From: Hyperoodon ampullatus
Taxonomy: Eukaryota > Chordata > Mammalia > Artiodactyla > Ziphiidae
Direction of reading: 5' to 3'
NCBI GenBank assembly: GCA_949752795.1
Contig: CATKHW010000562.1
Span: forward strand, 806,001-870,000
Length of the DNA: 64,000 nt
The notes under the pieces are model-generated. The model searched no databases. It saw only the letters and a list, made by a program, of their open reading frames with translations, and had not been told where the DNA came from. Both the position numbers and the translations under genes were made by a program. This document shows positions 25,392 to 37,573 of the stretch, piece after piece. Numbering within the stretch: the first letter of the stretch is position 1; every line of letters begins with the position of its first letter.

Positions 25392-27128
25392 CTGGGAAAT
25401 TCTTTACAATTCCTTCAGGGTCTCTGATGAAACCTGGAATGACCTTATCTACAACGACAGCTGGATGAGGCATAAGGCTGGACACTTGGGACTGAGAGGA
25501 TTGGTGAGATTGGGTGAGCAAATGCAGACCCTTTAAAGCAATAGTGCATGGCACCCATTCCATGGGTCCCATCTCTCCCGGTTGAAGGGAATATTACTAC
25601 AGTTATAACATGTACGAGAAACCTAGAGAACGGACACACTGTGAATACGAAAGGTTTCTAAAACTCAACGAATAGTCCCTCTCCTGGTGCTCCGGTTTGA
25701 CTTTCCATCTGCTTTACTATCAATCTCCCAACTTGGAGAGACAGCCCCTTTAACCTCCTGGTTTGCACAGGTTGCCAATTTGTCAGAGGTTGAAAGGGAA
25801 GAGGGAGAACCAATGAGAGAATAGCTGTTAGGCATTTGGACGGGCACATATCACTGTAATTTCCCGGCAGGAAGAAGAATTAACCAAAGTCTCAGCCCCC
25901 CACAGGGAACCAGTATAGGTCCCGAACCATAATTTTGGACTTGCGGTCAGCTCACAAAAACGAGTGGAAAAATGGAGCTCAGGGGCACAGCAATTCACAA
26001 AATGGCAGAGTAAGAAAGGACAACTATCGTCCAAAAATCTGTTGAGGGAAGGCAACAAGGCGGACTTGAAACCGAGGCAGAATAGCAGGAAACTGATTTC
26101 AAGAGGTACGTTGGAATCGCCTTTAAAGCCCAGGAAGAGGGGCACAACTTCGACAATGATGCACTTGGCCAAAAAGGGTGTATGCGTTTTCTCCTGAATA
26201 TATTCAGGAGAAAACGCATACGCCCTTTTTGGCCAAGCAAGCAAGCGGGCAATGAAAATCTGCACTACAAAGAAGTATCACTTCCAACCAGTCAAAAGGG
26301 ACATCGAAAAAATGTGTAAAAACCAGAAAGGCAAGAGAGGCCCTGTGGAACAAGGAGCCTACTTATGCTGAAGGGCGGGATGTATATTGCCATGTGCTTC
26401 TCTGGAGGAGTGCATTGTGTTCCCTAAAACAAGTAAACAACAGAGCTACAGAGCCAAGGGCACTTCCCGTCTAGGGAATATACATTGGGAAAACTGAAAA
26501 TCAATAAGACAGAGCCACCCCAAAATTTAGGGCTACACTGCTTACAAGAACCTCAACTTGGGTACACATTAAATATCCCAGGAAATATAAAAATGGTTTA
26601 AAATTTTTGGTACATACCTACGATGGAATAGCCCTCAGCCATGAAGTCAATGTCATAAGACCAGTAGCAGCAAAATGGGTGGATTCAGGTACGTTGATTC
26701 TAAGTGAAATACGTCACACAGAAAAAGAAACTTATCATAAGATATCACTTATGAAGATCCTATAAACTTGCCTACACTTGAACTGAGTTAGGAAAGAGAA
26801 CAGAGTCTCACATTTAGAAAGAACTCTTATGCCTGTTTAAGGGCTAAGGAGAGGTTGGGTGATGCATAAAACCGGATTTTGATATAAGCACAGGTACCGT
26901 TCCAAAAACCAGCTAAAGAAAAGACAAGACCTACACCTTCCTCAGTGAAAGGGACTCAAAACCCCATATTTCCCGCAGAGGAATATATCTGACTAGTAAG
27001 AATCTTAAAACCTATGTATTGATATGTCTCCGTAAGGGAATCAAGTGTGTCTAGACTGGCATAAACATGGCAGCGAGAATCAGCTCAAACCCACTATAAA
27101 AAGGAATTTCAAAAACAAAACAAAAAAA
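25392..27128 (+). repeat. Satellite monomer 15, A type
   Basis: Palindrome 26167-26234 with the left-arm T. Last A monomer in the window; the HOR order breaks before another would be due. Confidence 0.9.
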
Positions 27129-28871
27129 CTGGGAAATTCTTTACAATTCCTTCAGGGTCTCTGATGAAACCTGGAATGACCCTATCTACAACGACAGCTG
27201 GATGTGGCATAAGGCTGGACACTTGGGACTGAGAGGATTGGTGAGATTGGGTGAGCAAATGCAGAACCTTTAAAGCAAAAATGCCTGGCACCCATTGCAT
27301 GGGTCCCAACTCTCCAGGTTGAAGGGAATATTACTACAGTTATAACATGTACGGGAAACCTAGAGAACGGACACACTGTGAATACGAAAGGTTTCTAAAA
27401 CTCAACGAATAGTCCCTCTCCTGGTGCTCTGGTTTGACTTTCTATCTGCTTTACTATCAACCTCCCAACTTGGAGAGACAGCCCCTTTAACCTCCTGGTT
27501 CACACAGGTTTCCAATTTGGCAGAGGATAAATGGGAAGTGGAGGAACCAATGAGAGAGTAGCTGTTAGGCATTTGGACTTGCAAATATCACTCTAACTTC
27601 CCGGCAGGAAGAAGAATTAACCAAAGTCTCAGCCCCCCACCGGGAACCAGCATAGGTCCTGAACCAAAATTTTGGACTTGCGGTCAGCTCACCAAAAACC
27701 AGTTGAAAAATGGAGCTCAGGGGCACAGCAATTCACAAACTGGCCGAGTAATAAAGGACAACTATCCTCCAAAAATCTGTTGAGGGAAGGCATCGAGGTG
27801 GACTTGAAAGCGAGGCAGAATAGCAGGAAACAGATTTCAAGATGTACGTTGGAATCGCCTTTAAAGCACAGGAAGAGGGGCAAAACTTCGACAATGATGC
27901 ACTTGGCCAAAAAGGGCGTATGCGTTTTCTCCTGAATATATTCAGGAGAAAACGCATACGCCCTTTTTGGCCAAGCAAGCAAGCGGGCAATGCAAATCTG
28001 CACTACAAAGAAGTATCACTTCCCACCGGTCAAAAGGGACATCCACAAAATTTGTAAAATCCATAAAGGCAAGACAGGCCCTGGAGAACAGGGAGCCTTG
28101 TTATGCTGATGGGCGGGATATAACTAGCCAACTGCCTCACCGGAGGAGTGCATTGTGTTCCCTAAAACAAATAAACAACAGAGCTACAGAGCCAAGGGCA
28201 CTTCCAGTGTAGGGAATATACCTTGGGAAAACTGAAAATCGATTAGACAGAGCCACCCCAAAATTTAGGGCTGCACTGCATACAAGGACCTCAACTTGGG
28301 TACACCTTAAATATCCCAGGAAATATAAAAATGGTTCAAAAAATTGTGTTAGTTACGTACGATGGAATATACCTCAGCCATGAAATCAATGTCATAAGAC
28401 CAGTAGCAGCAAAATGGGTGGATTCAGGTACGATGATTCTAAGTGAAATAAGTCACACAGAAAAAGAAACTTATCATAAGATATCACTTATGAAGATCCT
28501 GTAAACATGGCTACACTTGAACTGAGTTAGGAAAGAGAACAGTGTCTCACATTTAGAAAACACACTTATGCCTGCTTAAGGGGGAAGGAGAGGTGGGGTG
28601 ATGCATAAAACCAGAGTTTGATATAAGCACAGGTACCGTTCCAAAAACCAACTATGGAATAGACAAGACCTACACCTTCCTCAGTGAAAGGGACTCAAAA
28701 CCTCATATTTCCCACAGAGGAATATATCTGACTAGTAAGAATCTTAAAACCTATGTATTGATATGTCTCCGTAAGGGAATCAAGTGTGTCTAGACTGGCA
28801 TAAACATGGCAGCAAGAATCAACTCAAACCCACTATAAAAAGGAATTTCGAAAAAATAAAAAATAAAAAAA
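27129..28871 (+). repeat. Satellite monomer 16, B' type
   Basis: Palindrome 27905-27972 is perfect. The L1-derived frame is closed by 'cgattagac' near 28240. The A-tract is interrupted by T (aaaaaataaaaaataaaaaa, 28850-28869), unlike the pure runs in the other B' copies. Confidence 0.9.
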
Positions 28872-30611
28872 CTGGGAAATTCTTTACAATTCCTTCAGGG
28901 TCTCTGATGAAACCTGGAATGACCCTATCTACAAAGACAGCTGGAAGTGGCATAAGTCTGGACACTTGGGACTGAGAGGATTGGTGAGATTGGGTGAGCA
29001 AATGCAGACCCTTTAAAGCACAAATGCCTGGCGCCCATTCCATGGGTCCCAACTCTCCAGGTTAAAGAGAATATTACTACAGCTATAACATGTACGGGAA
29101 ACCTAGAGAATGGACACACTGTGAATATGAAAGGTTTCTAAAACTCAACGAATAGTCCCTCTCCTGGTGCTCGGGTTTGACTTTCCATCTGCTTTACTAT
29201 CAACCTCCCAACTTGGAGAGACAGCCCCTTTAACCTCCTGGTTCGCACAGGTTGCCAATTTGGCAGAGGATGAAATGGAAGAGGGAGAACCAATGAGAGA
29301 GTAGCTGTTAGGCATTTGGACGGGCACATATCACTCTAATTTCCCGGCAGGAAGAAGCATTAACCAAAGTCTCAGCCACCCACCGGGAACCAGTATAGGT
29401 CCTGAACCAAAATTTTGGACATGCGGTCAGCTCACAAAAAACGAGTTGACAATGGAGCTCAGGGGCACAGCAATTCACAAACTGGCCGAGTAATAAAGGA
29501 CAACTATCGTCTAAAAATCTGTTGAGGGAAGGCAACGAGGCGGACTTGAAAGCGAGGCAGAATAGCAGGAAAGAGATTTCAAGAGGTACGTTGGAATCGA
29601 CTTTAAAGCACAGGAAGAGGGGTGCATCTTAGACAATGATGCACTTGGCCAAAAAGGGCGTATGCGTTTTCTCCTGAATATATTCAGGAGAAAACGCATA
29701 CGCCCTTTTTGGCCCAGCAAGCAAGCGGGCAATGGAAATCTGCACTACAAAGAAGTATCACTTCCCACCGGTCAAAAGGGACATCCACAAAATTTGTAAA
29801 ATCCATAAAGGCAAGACAGGCCCTGGAGAACAGGGAGCCTTGTTATGCTGATGGGCGGGATATAACTAGCCAACTGCCTCACCGGAGGAGTGCATTGTGT
29901 TCCCTAAAACAAATAAACAACAGAGCTACAGAGCCAAGGGCACTTCCAGTGTAGGGAATATACCTTGGGAAAACTGAAAATCGATAAGACAGAGCCACCC
30001 AAAAATTTAGGGCTGCACTGCATACAAGGACCTCAACTTCGGTACACCTTAAATATCCCAGGAAATATAAACATGGTTCAAAAAATTGTGGTACTTACGT
30101 ACGATGGAATATCCCTCAGCCATGAAATCAATGTCATAAGACCAGTAGCAGCAAAATGGGTGGATTCAGGTACGATGATTCTAAGTGAAATAAGTCACAC
30201 AGAAAAAGAAACTTATCATAAGATATCACTTATGAAGATCCTGTAAACATGGCTACACTTGAACTGAGTTAGGAAAGAGAACAGTGTCTCACATTTAGAA
30301 AACACTCTTATGCCTGCTTAAGGGGGAAGGAGAGGTGGGGTGATGCATAAAACCAGAGTTTGATATAAGCACAGGTACCGTTCCAAAAACCAACTATGGA
30401 ATAGACAAGACCTACACCTTCCTCAGTGAAAGGGACTCAAAACCCCATATTTCCCGCAGAGGAATATATCTGACTAGTAAGAATCTTAAAACCTATGTAT
30501 TGATATGTCTCCGTAAGGGAATCAAGTGTGTCTAGACTGGCATAAACATGGCAGCGAGAATCAGCTCAAACCCACTATAAAAAGGAATTTCGAAAAAAAA
30601 AAAAAAAAAAA
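28872..30611 (+). repeat. Satellite monomer 17, C'/B' mosaic
   Basis: Starts as C' ('gacagctggaagtgg', 'ctggcgccc'). It then has private changes around 29420-29640 ('ggacatgcgg', 'gttgacaatgg', 'gtgcatcttagac') and continues as B' from about 29780 ('aaaatttgtaaaatcc', 'gatataactagcc'). Palindrome 29647-29714 is intact. Ends in A19 (30593-30611). Marks the end of HOR order. Confidence 0.85.
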
Positions 30612-32349
30612 CTGGGAAATTCTTTACAATTCCTTCAGGGTCTCTGATGAAACCTGGAATGACCCTATCTACAACGACAGCTGGAAGTGGCATAAGTCTG
30701 GACACTTGGGACTGAGAGGATTGGTGAGATTGGGTGAGCAAATGCAGACCCTTTAAAGCACAAATGCCTGCCACCCATTCCATGGGTCCCAACTCTCCAG
30801 GTTAAAGAGAATATTACTACAGCTATAACATGTACGGGAAACCTAGAGAACGGACACACTGTGAATATGAAAGGTTTCTAAAACTCAACGAATAGTCCCT
30901 CTCCTGGTGCTCCGGGTTGACTTTCCATCTGTTTTACTATCAACCTCACAACTTGGAGAGACAGCCCCTTTAACCTCCAGGTTCGCACAGGTTGCCAATT
31001 TGGCAGAGGATGAAAGGGAATAGGGAGAACCAATGAGAGAGTAGCTGTTAGGCATTTGGACGGGCACATATCACTGTAATTTCCTGGCAGGAAGAAGAAT
31101 TAACCAAAGTCTCAGCCACCCACCGGGAACCAGTATAGGTCCTGAACCAAAATTTTGGACTTGCGGTCAGGTCACCATAAACGAGTTGATAAATGGAGCT
31201 CAGGGGCACAGCAATTCACAAACTGGCCGAGTAATAAAGGACAACTATCGTCCAAAAATCTGTTGAGGGAAGGCAACGAGGCGGACTTGAAAGCGAGGGA
31301 GAATAGCAGGAAACAGATTTCAAGAGGTACGTTGGAATCGCCTTTAAAGCACAGGAAGAGGGGCACAACTTCGACAATGATGCACTTGGCCAAAAAGGGC
31401 GTATGCGTTTTGTCCTGAATATATTCAGGAGAAAACGCATACGCCCTTTTTGGCCAAGCAAGCAAGCGGGCAATGCAAATCTGCACTACAAAGAAGTATC
31501 ACTTCCCACAGGCCAAAAGAGACATCCACAAAATGTGTAAATCCAGAAAGGCAAGACAGGCCCTGGAGAACAGGGAGCCTTGTTATGCTGATGGGCGGGA
31601 TGTAAATTGCCATCTGCCTCTCTGGAGGAGTGCATTGTGTTCCCTAAAACAAGTAAACAACAGAGCTACAGAGCCAAGGGCACTTCCAGTGTAGGGAATA
31701 TACCTTGGGAAAACTGAAAATCAATAAGACAGAGCCACACCAAAATTTAGGGCTGCACTGCTTTCAAGGACCTCTACTTGGGTATACCTTAAGTATCCCA
31801 GGAAATATAAATATGGTTCAAAAAATTGTGGTACTTACGTACGATGGAATATCCCTCAGCCATGAAATCAATGACATAAGACCAGTAGCAGCAAAATGGG
31901 TGGATTCAGGTACAATGATTCTAAGTGAAATACGTCACACAGAAAAAGAAACATATTATAAGATATCACTTATGAAGATCCTGTAAACATGGCTACACTT
32001 GAACTGAGTTAGGAAAGAGAACAGTGTCTCACATTTAAAAAACACTCTTATTCCTGCTTAAGGGGGAAGGAGAGGTAGGGTGATGCATAAAACCAGAGTT
32101 TGATATAAGCACAGGTACCGTTCCAAACACCAACTATGGAATAGACAAGACCTACACCTTCCTCAGTGAAAGGGACTCAAAACACCATATTTCCCGCAGA
32201 GGAATATATCTGACTAGTAAGAATCTTAAAACCTATGTATTGATATGTCTCCGTAAGGGAATCAAGTGTGTCTAGACTGGCATAAACATGGCAGCGAGAA
32301 TCAGCTCAAACCCACTATAAAAAGGAATTTCAAAAACAAAACAAAAAAA
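30612..32349 (+). repeat. Satellite monomer 18, unordered
   Basis: Begins C'-like ('gacagctggaag') but does not follow any HOR monomer afterwards. Palindrome 31388-31455 has a left-arm mismatch ('gttttgtcc'). Private changes are frequent. Confidence 0.85.
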
Positions 32350-34088
32350 CTGGGAAATTCTTTACAATTCCTTCAGGGTCTCTGATAAAACCTGGAATGA
32401 CTTTATCTACAATGACATCTGGATGTGGCATAAGGAGGGACACTTGGGATTGAGACGATTGGTGAGATTGGGTGAGCAAATGCAGACCCTTTAAAGCACA
32501 AATGCCTGCCACCCAATCCATGGGTCCCAACTCTCAAGGATGAAGGGAATATTACTACAGCTATAACATGTACGGGAAACCTAGAGAACGGACACACGGT
32601 GAATACGAAAGGTTTCTAAAACTCAACAAATAGTCCCTCTCCTGGTTTTCCAGTTTGACTTTCCATCTGCTTTACTATCAATCTCCCAACTTGGAGACAC
32701 AGCCCCTTTAACCTCCTGGTTCGCACAGGTTGCCAATTTGGCAGAGGATGAAAGGGAAGAGGGAGAACCAATGAGAGAGTAGCTGTTAGGCATTTGGACA
32801 GGCACATATCATTCTAACTTCCCGGCAGGAAGAAGAATTAACCAAAGTCTCAGCCACCCACCGGGAACCAGTATAGGTCCTGAACCAAAATTTTGGACTT
32901 GCGGTGTGCTCACCAAAAACGAGTTGAAAAATGGAGCTCAGGTGCACAGCAATTCACAAACTGGCCGAGTAATAAAGGACAACTATCGTGCAAAACTCTA
33001 TTGAGGGAAGGCAACGAGGCGGACTTGAATGCGAGGCAGAATAGCAGGAAACAGATTTCAAGAGGTACGTTGGAATCGCCTTTAAAGCACAGGAAGAGGG
33101 ACACAACTTCGACAATGATGCACTTGGCCAAAAAGGGCGTAGGCGTTTTCTCCTGAATATATTCAGGAGAAAACTCATACACACTTTTTGGCCAAGCAAG
33201 CAAGCGGGCAATGCAAATCTGCACTACAAAGAGGTATCACTTCCCACCGGTCAAAAGGGACATCCACAAAATGTGTAAAAACCAGAAAGGCAAGACAGGC
33301 CCTGGAGAACAGGGAGCCTTGTTATGCTGATGGGCGGGATGTAAATTGCCAACTGCCTCTCTGGAGGAGTACACTGTGTTCCCTAAAATAAGTAAAGAAC
33401 AGAGCTACAGAGCCAAGGGCACTTCCAGTCTAGGGAATATACCTTGGGAAAACTGAAAATCAATAAGACAGAGCCACCCCAAAATTTAGGGCTGCACTGC
33501 TTACAAGGACCTCAACTTGGGTACACCTTAAATATCCCAGGAAATATAAAAATGGTTCAAAAAATTGTGGTACTTACGTAAGATGGAATATCCCTCAGCC
33601 ATGAAATCAATGTCATAAGACGAGTAGCAGCAAAATGGGTGGATTCAGGTACGATGATTCTAAGTGAAATAAGTCACACAGAAAAAGAAACTTATCATAA
33701 GATATCACTTATGAAGATCCTGTAAACATGGCTACACTTGAACTGAGTTAGGAAAGAGAACAGTGTCTCACATTTAGAAAACACTCTTATGCCTGCTTAT
33801 GGGGGAAGGAGAGGTGGGATGATGCATAAAACCAGAGTTTGATATAAGCACAGGTACCGTTCCAAAAACCAACTATGGAATAGACAAGACCTACACCTTC
33901 CTCAGTGAAAGGGACTCAAAACCCCATATTTCCCACAGAGGAATATATCTGACTAGTAAGAATCTTAAAACTTATGTATTGATATGTCTCCATAATGGAA
34001 TCAAGTGTGTGTAGACTGGCATAAACATGGCAGCGAGAATCAGCTCAAACCCACTATAAAAAGGAATTTCAAAAACAAAACAAAAAAA
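32350..34088 (+). repeat. Satellite monomer 19, unordered
   Basis: Palindrome 33126-33193 has several mismatches in both arms ('gtaggcg', 'actcatacacac'). CpG-to-TpG/CpA changes appear, for example 'caacaaatagtcc' near 32625. Confidence 0.85.
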
Positions 34089-35829
34089 CTGGGAAATTCT
34101 TTACAATTCATTCAGGGTCTCTGATGAAAGCTGGAATGACCCTATCTACAACGACAGCTGGATGTGGCATAAGGCTGGACACTTGGGACTAAGAGGATTG
34201 GTGAGATTGGGTGAGCAAATGCAGAACCTTTAAAGCAATAATGCATGGCACCCATTCCATGGGTCCCAACTCTCCAGCTTGAAGGGAATATTACTACAGC
34301 TATAACATATACGGGAAACCTAGAGAACGGACACACTGTGAATATGAATGCTTTCTAAAACTCAACGAATAGTCCCTCTCCTGGTGCTCCGGTTTGACTT
34401 TCCATCTGCTTTACTATCAATCTCCCAACTTGGAGATTCAGCCCCTTTAACCTCCTGGTTTGCACAGGTTTCCAATTTGGCAGAGGATGAAAGGGAAGAG
34501 GGAGAACCAATGAGAGAGTAGCTGTTAGGCATTTGGATGGGCACATATCACTCTAACTTCCCAGCAGAAAGAAGAATTAACCAAAGTCTCAGGCCCCCAC
34601 CGGTAACCAGCATAGGTCCTGAACCAAAATATTGGACATGCGGTCAGCTCACAAAAAACGAGTTGATAAATGGAGCTCAGGGGCACAGCAATTCACAAAC
34701 TGGCCGAGTAATAAAGGACCACTATCGTCCAAAAATCTGTTGAGGGAAGGTAACGAGGCGGACTTGAAAGCGAGGCAGAATAGCAGGAAACAGATTTCAA
34801 GAGGTACGTTGGGATCGCCCTTAAAGCACAGGAAGAGGGGCACAACTTCGACAGTGATGCACTTGGCCAAAAAGGGCGTATGCGTTTTCTCCTGAATATA
34901 TTCAGGAGAAAACGCATACGCCCTATTTGGCCAAGCAAGCAAGCGGGCAATGCTAATCTGCATTACAAAGACGTATCACTTCCCACCGGTCCAAAGGGAC
35001 ATCCACAAATGTGTAAAAACCAGAAAGGGCAGACAGGCCCTGGAGAACAGGGAGCCTTGTTATGCTGATGGGCGGGATGTACATTGCCAACTGCCTCTCT
35101 GGAGGAGTGCATTGTGTTCCCTAAAACAAGTAAACAACAGATATACAGAGCCATGGGCACTTCCAGTGTAGGGAATATACCTTGGGAAAACTGAAAATCA
35201 ATAAGACAGAGCCACCCCAAAATTTAGGGCTGCACTGCTTACAAGGACCTCAACTTGGGTACACCTTAAATATCCCAGGAAATATAAAAATGGTTCAAAA
35301 AATTTTGGTACTTACGTACATTGGAATATCCCTCAGCCATGAAATCAATGTCATAAGACCAGTAGCAGCAAAATGCGTGGATTCAGGTACGATGATTCTA
35401 AGTGAAATAAGTCACACAGAAAAAGAAACTTATCATAAGATATCACTTATGAAGATCCTGTAAACATGGCTACACTTGAACTGAGTTAGAAAAGAGAACA
35501 GAGTCTCACATTTAGAAAACACTCTTATGCCTGCTTAAGGGGGAAGGAGAGGTGGGGTGATGCATAAAACCAGAGTTTGATATAAGCACAGGTACCGTTC
35601 CAAAAACCAACTATGGAATAGAAAATACATACACCTTCCTCAGTTAAAGGGACTGAAAACCCCATATTTCCTGCAGAGGAATATATCTGACTAGTAAGAA
35701 TCTTAAAACCTATGTATTGATATGTCTCTTTAAGGGAATCAAGTGTGTCTAGACTGGCATAAACATGGCAGCGAGAATCAGCTCAAACCCACTATAAAAG
35801 GGAATTTCTCAAAGAAACAAAAAAAAAAA
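34089..35829 (+). repeat. Satellite monomer 20, unordered
   Basis: Palindrome 34865-34932 has one right-arm mismatch ('ccctatttgg'). Ends in a new tail type, 'ctcaaagaaacaaaaaaaaaa', shared with the next two monomers. Confidence 0.85.
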
Positions 35830-37573
35830 CAGGGAAATACTTTAGAGTTCCTTCAGGATATCTGATGAAACCTGCAATGACCCTATCTACAGCGACAGCT
35901 GGGTGTGGCATAAGGCTGGACACTTGGGACTGAGAGGATTGGTGAGATTGGGTGAGCAAACGCAGACCCTTTAAAGCACAAATGCCTGGCACCCATTCCA
36001 TGGGTCCCAACTCTCCAGGTTGAAGGGAATATTACTGCAGCTATAACATGTACGGGAAACCTAGAGAAAGGAGACACTGTGAATACGAAAGGTTTCTAAA
36101 ACTCAACGAAGAGTCCCTCTCCTGGTGCTCCGGTTTGGCTTTCCATCTGCTTTACTATCAACCTCCCAACTTGGAGAGACAGCCCCTTTAAACTCCTGGT
36201 TAGCACAGGTTTCCAATTTGGCAGAGGATGAAAGGGAAGAGGGAGAACCTAAGAGAGTAGCTGTTAGGCATTTGGACGGGAACATATCATTCTAACTTCC
36301 CAGCAGGACTAAGAATTAACCAAAGTCTCAGCACCCCACCGGGAACCAGCATAGGTCCTGAACCAAAATTTTGGACTTGCGGTCAGCTCACAAAAAACGA
36401 GTTGGAAAATGGAGCTCAGGGGCACAGCAATTCACAAACTTGCAGAGTAATAAAGGACAACTATCGTCCAAAAATCTGTTAAGGGAAGGCAACGAGGCGG
36501 ACTTGAAAGCGAGGCAGAATAGCAGGAAACAGATTTCAAGAGGCACGTTGGAATCGCCTTTAAAGCACAGGAAGAGGGGCACAACTTCGACAATGATGCA
36601 CTTGGCCAAAAAGGGCGTATGCGTTTTCTCCTGAATATATTCAGGAGAAAACGCATACGCCCTTTTTGGCCAAGCAAGCAAGCGGGCAATGCAAATCTGC
36701 ACTACAAAGAAGTATCACTTCCCACCGGTCAAAAGGGACATCCACAAGATGTGTAAAAACCAGAAAGGCAAGACAGGCCCTGGAGAACTGGGAGCCTTGT
36801 TATGCTGATGCGAGGGATGTAAATTGCCAGCTGCCTCTCTGGAGGAGTGCATTGTGTTCCCTAAAACAAGTAAAGAACAGAGCTACAGAGCCAAGGGCAC
36901 TTCCAGTCTAGGGAATATACCTTGGGAAAAATGAAAATCAATAAGACAGAGGCACCCAAAAATTTAGGGCTGCACTGCTTACAAGAACCTCCACTTGGGT
37001 ACACTTTAAATGACCCAGGAAATATAAAAATGGTTCAAAAAATTGCGGTACTTACTTAAGTTGGAATATACCTCAGCCATGAAATCAATGTCTTAAGACC
37101 AGTATCAGCAAAATGCGTGGATTCAGGTACGATGATTCTAAGTGAAATAAGTCACACAGAAAAAGAAACTTATCATAAGATATCACTTATGAAGATCCTG
37201 TAAACATGGCTACACTTGAACTGAGTTAGAAAGGAGAACAGAGTCTCACATTTAGAAAACACTCTTATGCCTGCTTAAGGGGGAAGGAGAGGTGGGGTGA
37301 TGCATAAAACCAGAGTTTGATATAAGCACAGGTACCGTTCCAAAAACCAACTATGGAATAGAAAATACATACACCTTCCTCAGTGAAAGGGACTGAAAAC
37401 CCCATATTTCCTGCAGAGGAATATATCTGACTAGTAAGAATCTTAAAACCTATGTATTGATATGTCTCCTTAAGGGAATCAAGTGTGTCTAGACTGGCAT
37501 AAACATGGCAGCGAGAATCAGCTCAAACCCAGTATAAAAGGGAATTTCTCAAAGAAACAAAAAAAAAAAAAAA
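35830..37573 (+). repeat. Satellite monomer 21, local-duplicate pair member
   Basis: Palindrome 36604-36671 is perfect. Shares private variants with the following monomer: 'cagggaaatac', 'agcgacagctggg', 'agcaggactaag' and 'gatgcgagggatg'. This points to a local tandem duplication. Confidence 0.85.

Larger units (their letters stand above)
21915..29400 (+). repeat. Higher-order repeat copy 3 (truncated)
   Basis: Monomers B, C, A, B' and the 5' half of C' are present in the expected order. The pattern stops inside the C' monomer. From about 29.4 kb the sequence no longer follows the C' copies at 8.5 and 19.0 kb, and its 3' half (from about 29.78 kb) carries B'-type variants. The sixth monomer (A) is absent. 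The exact break needs an alignment. Confidence 0.85.
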
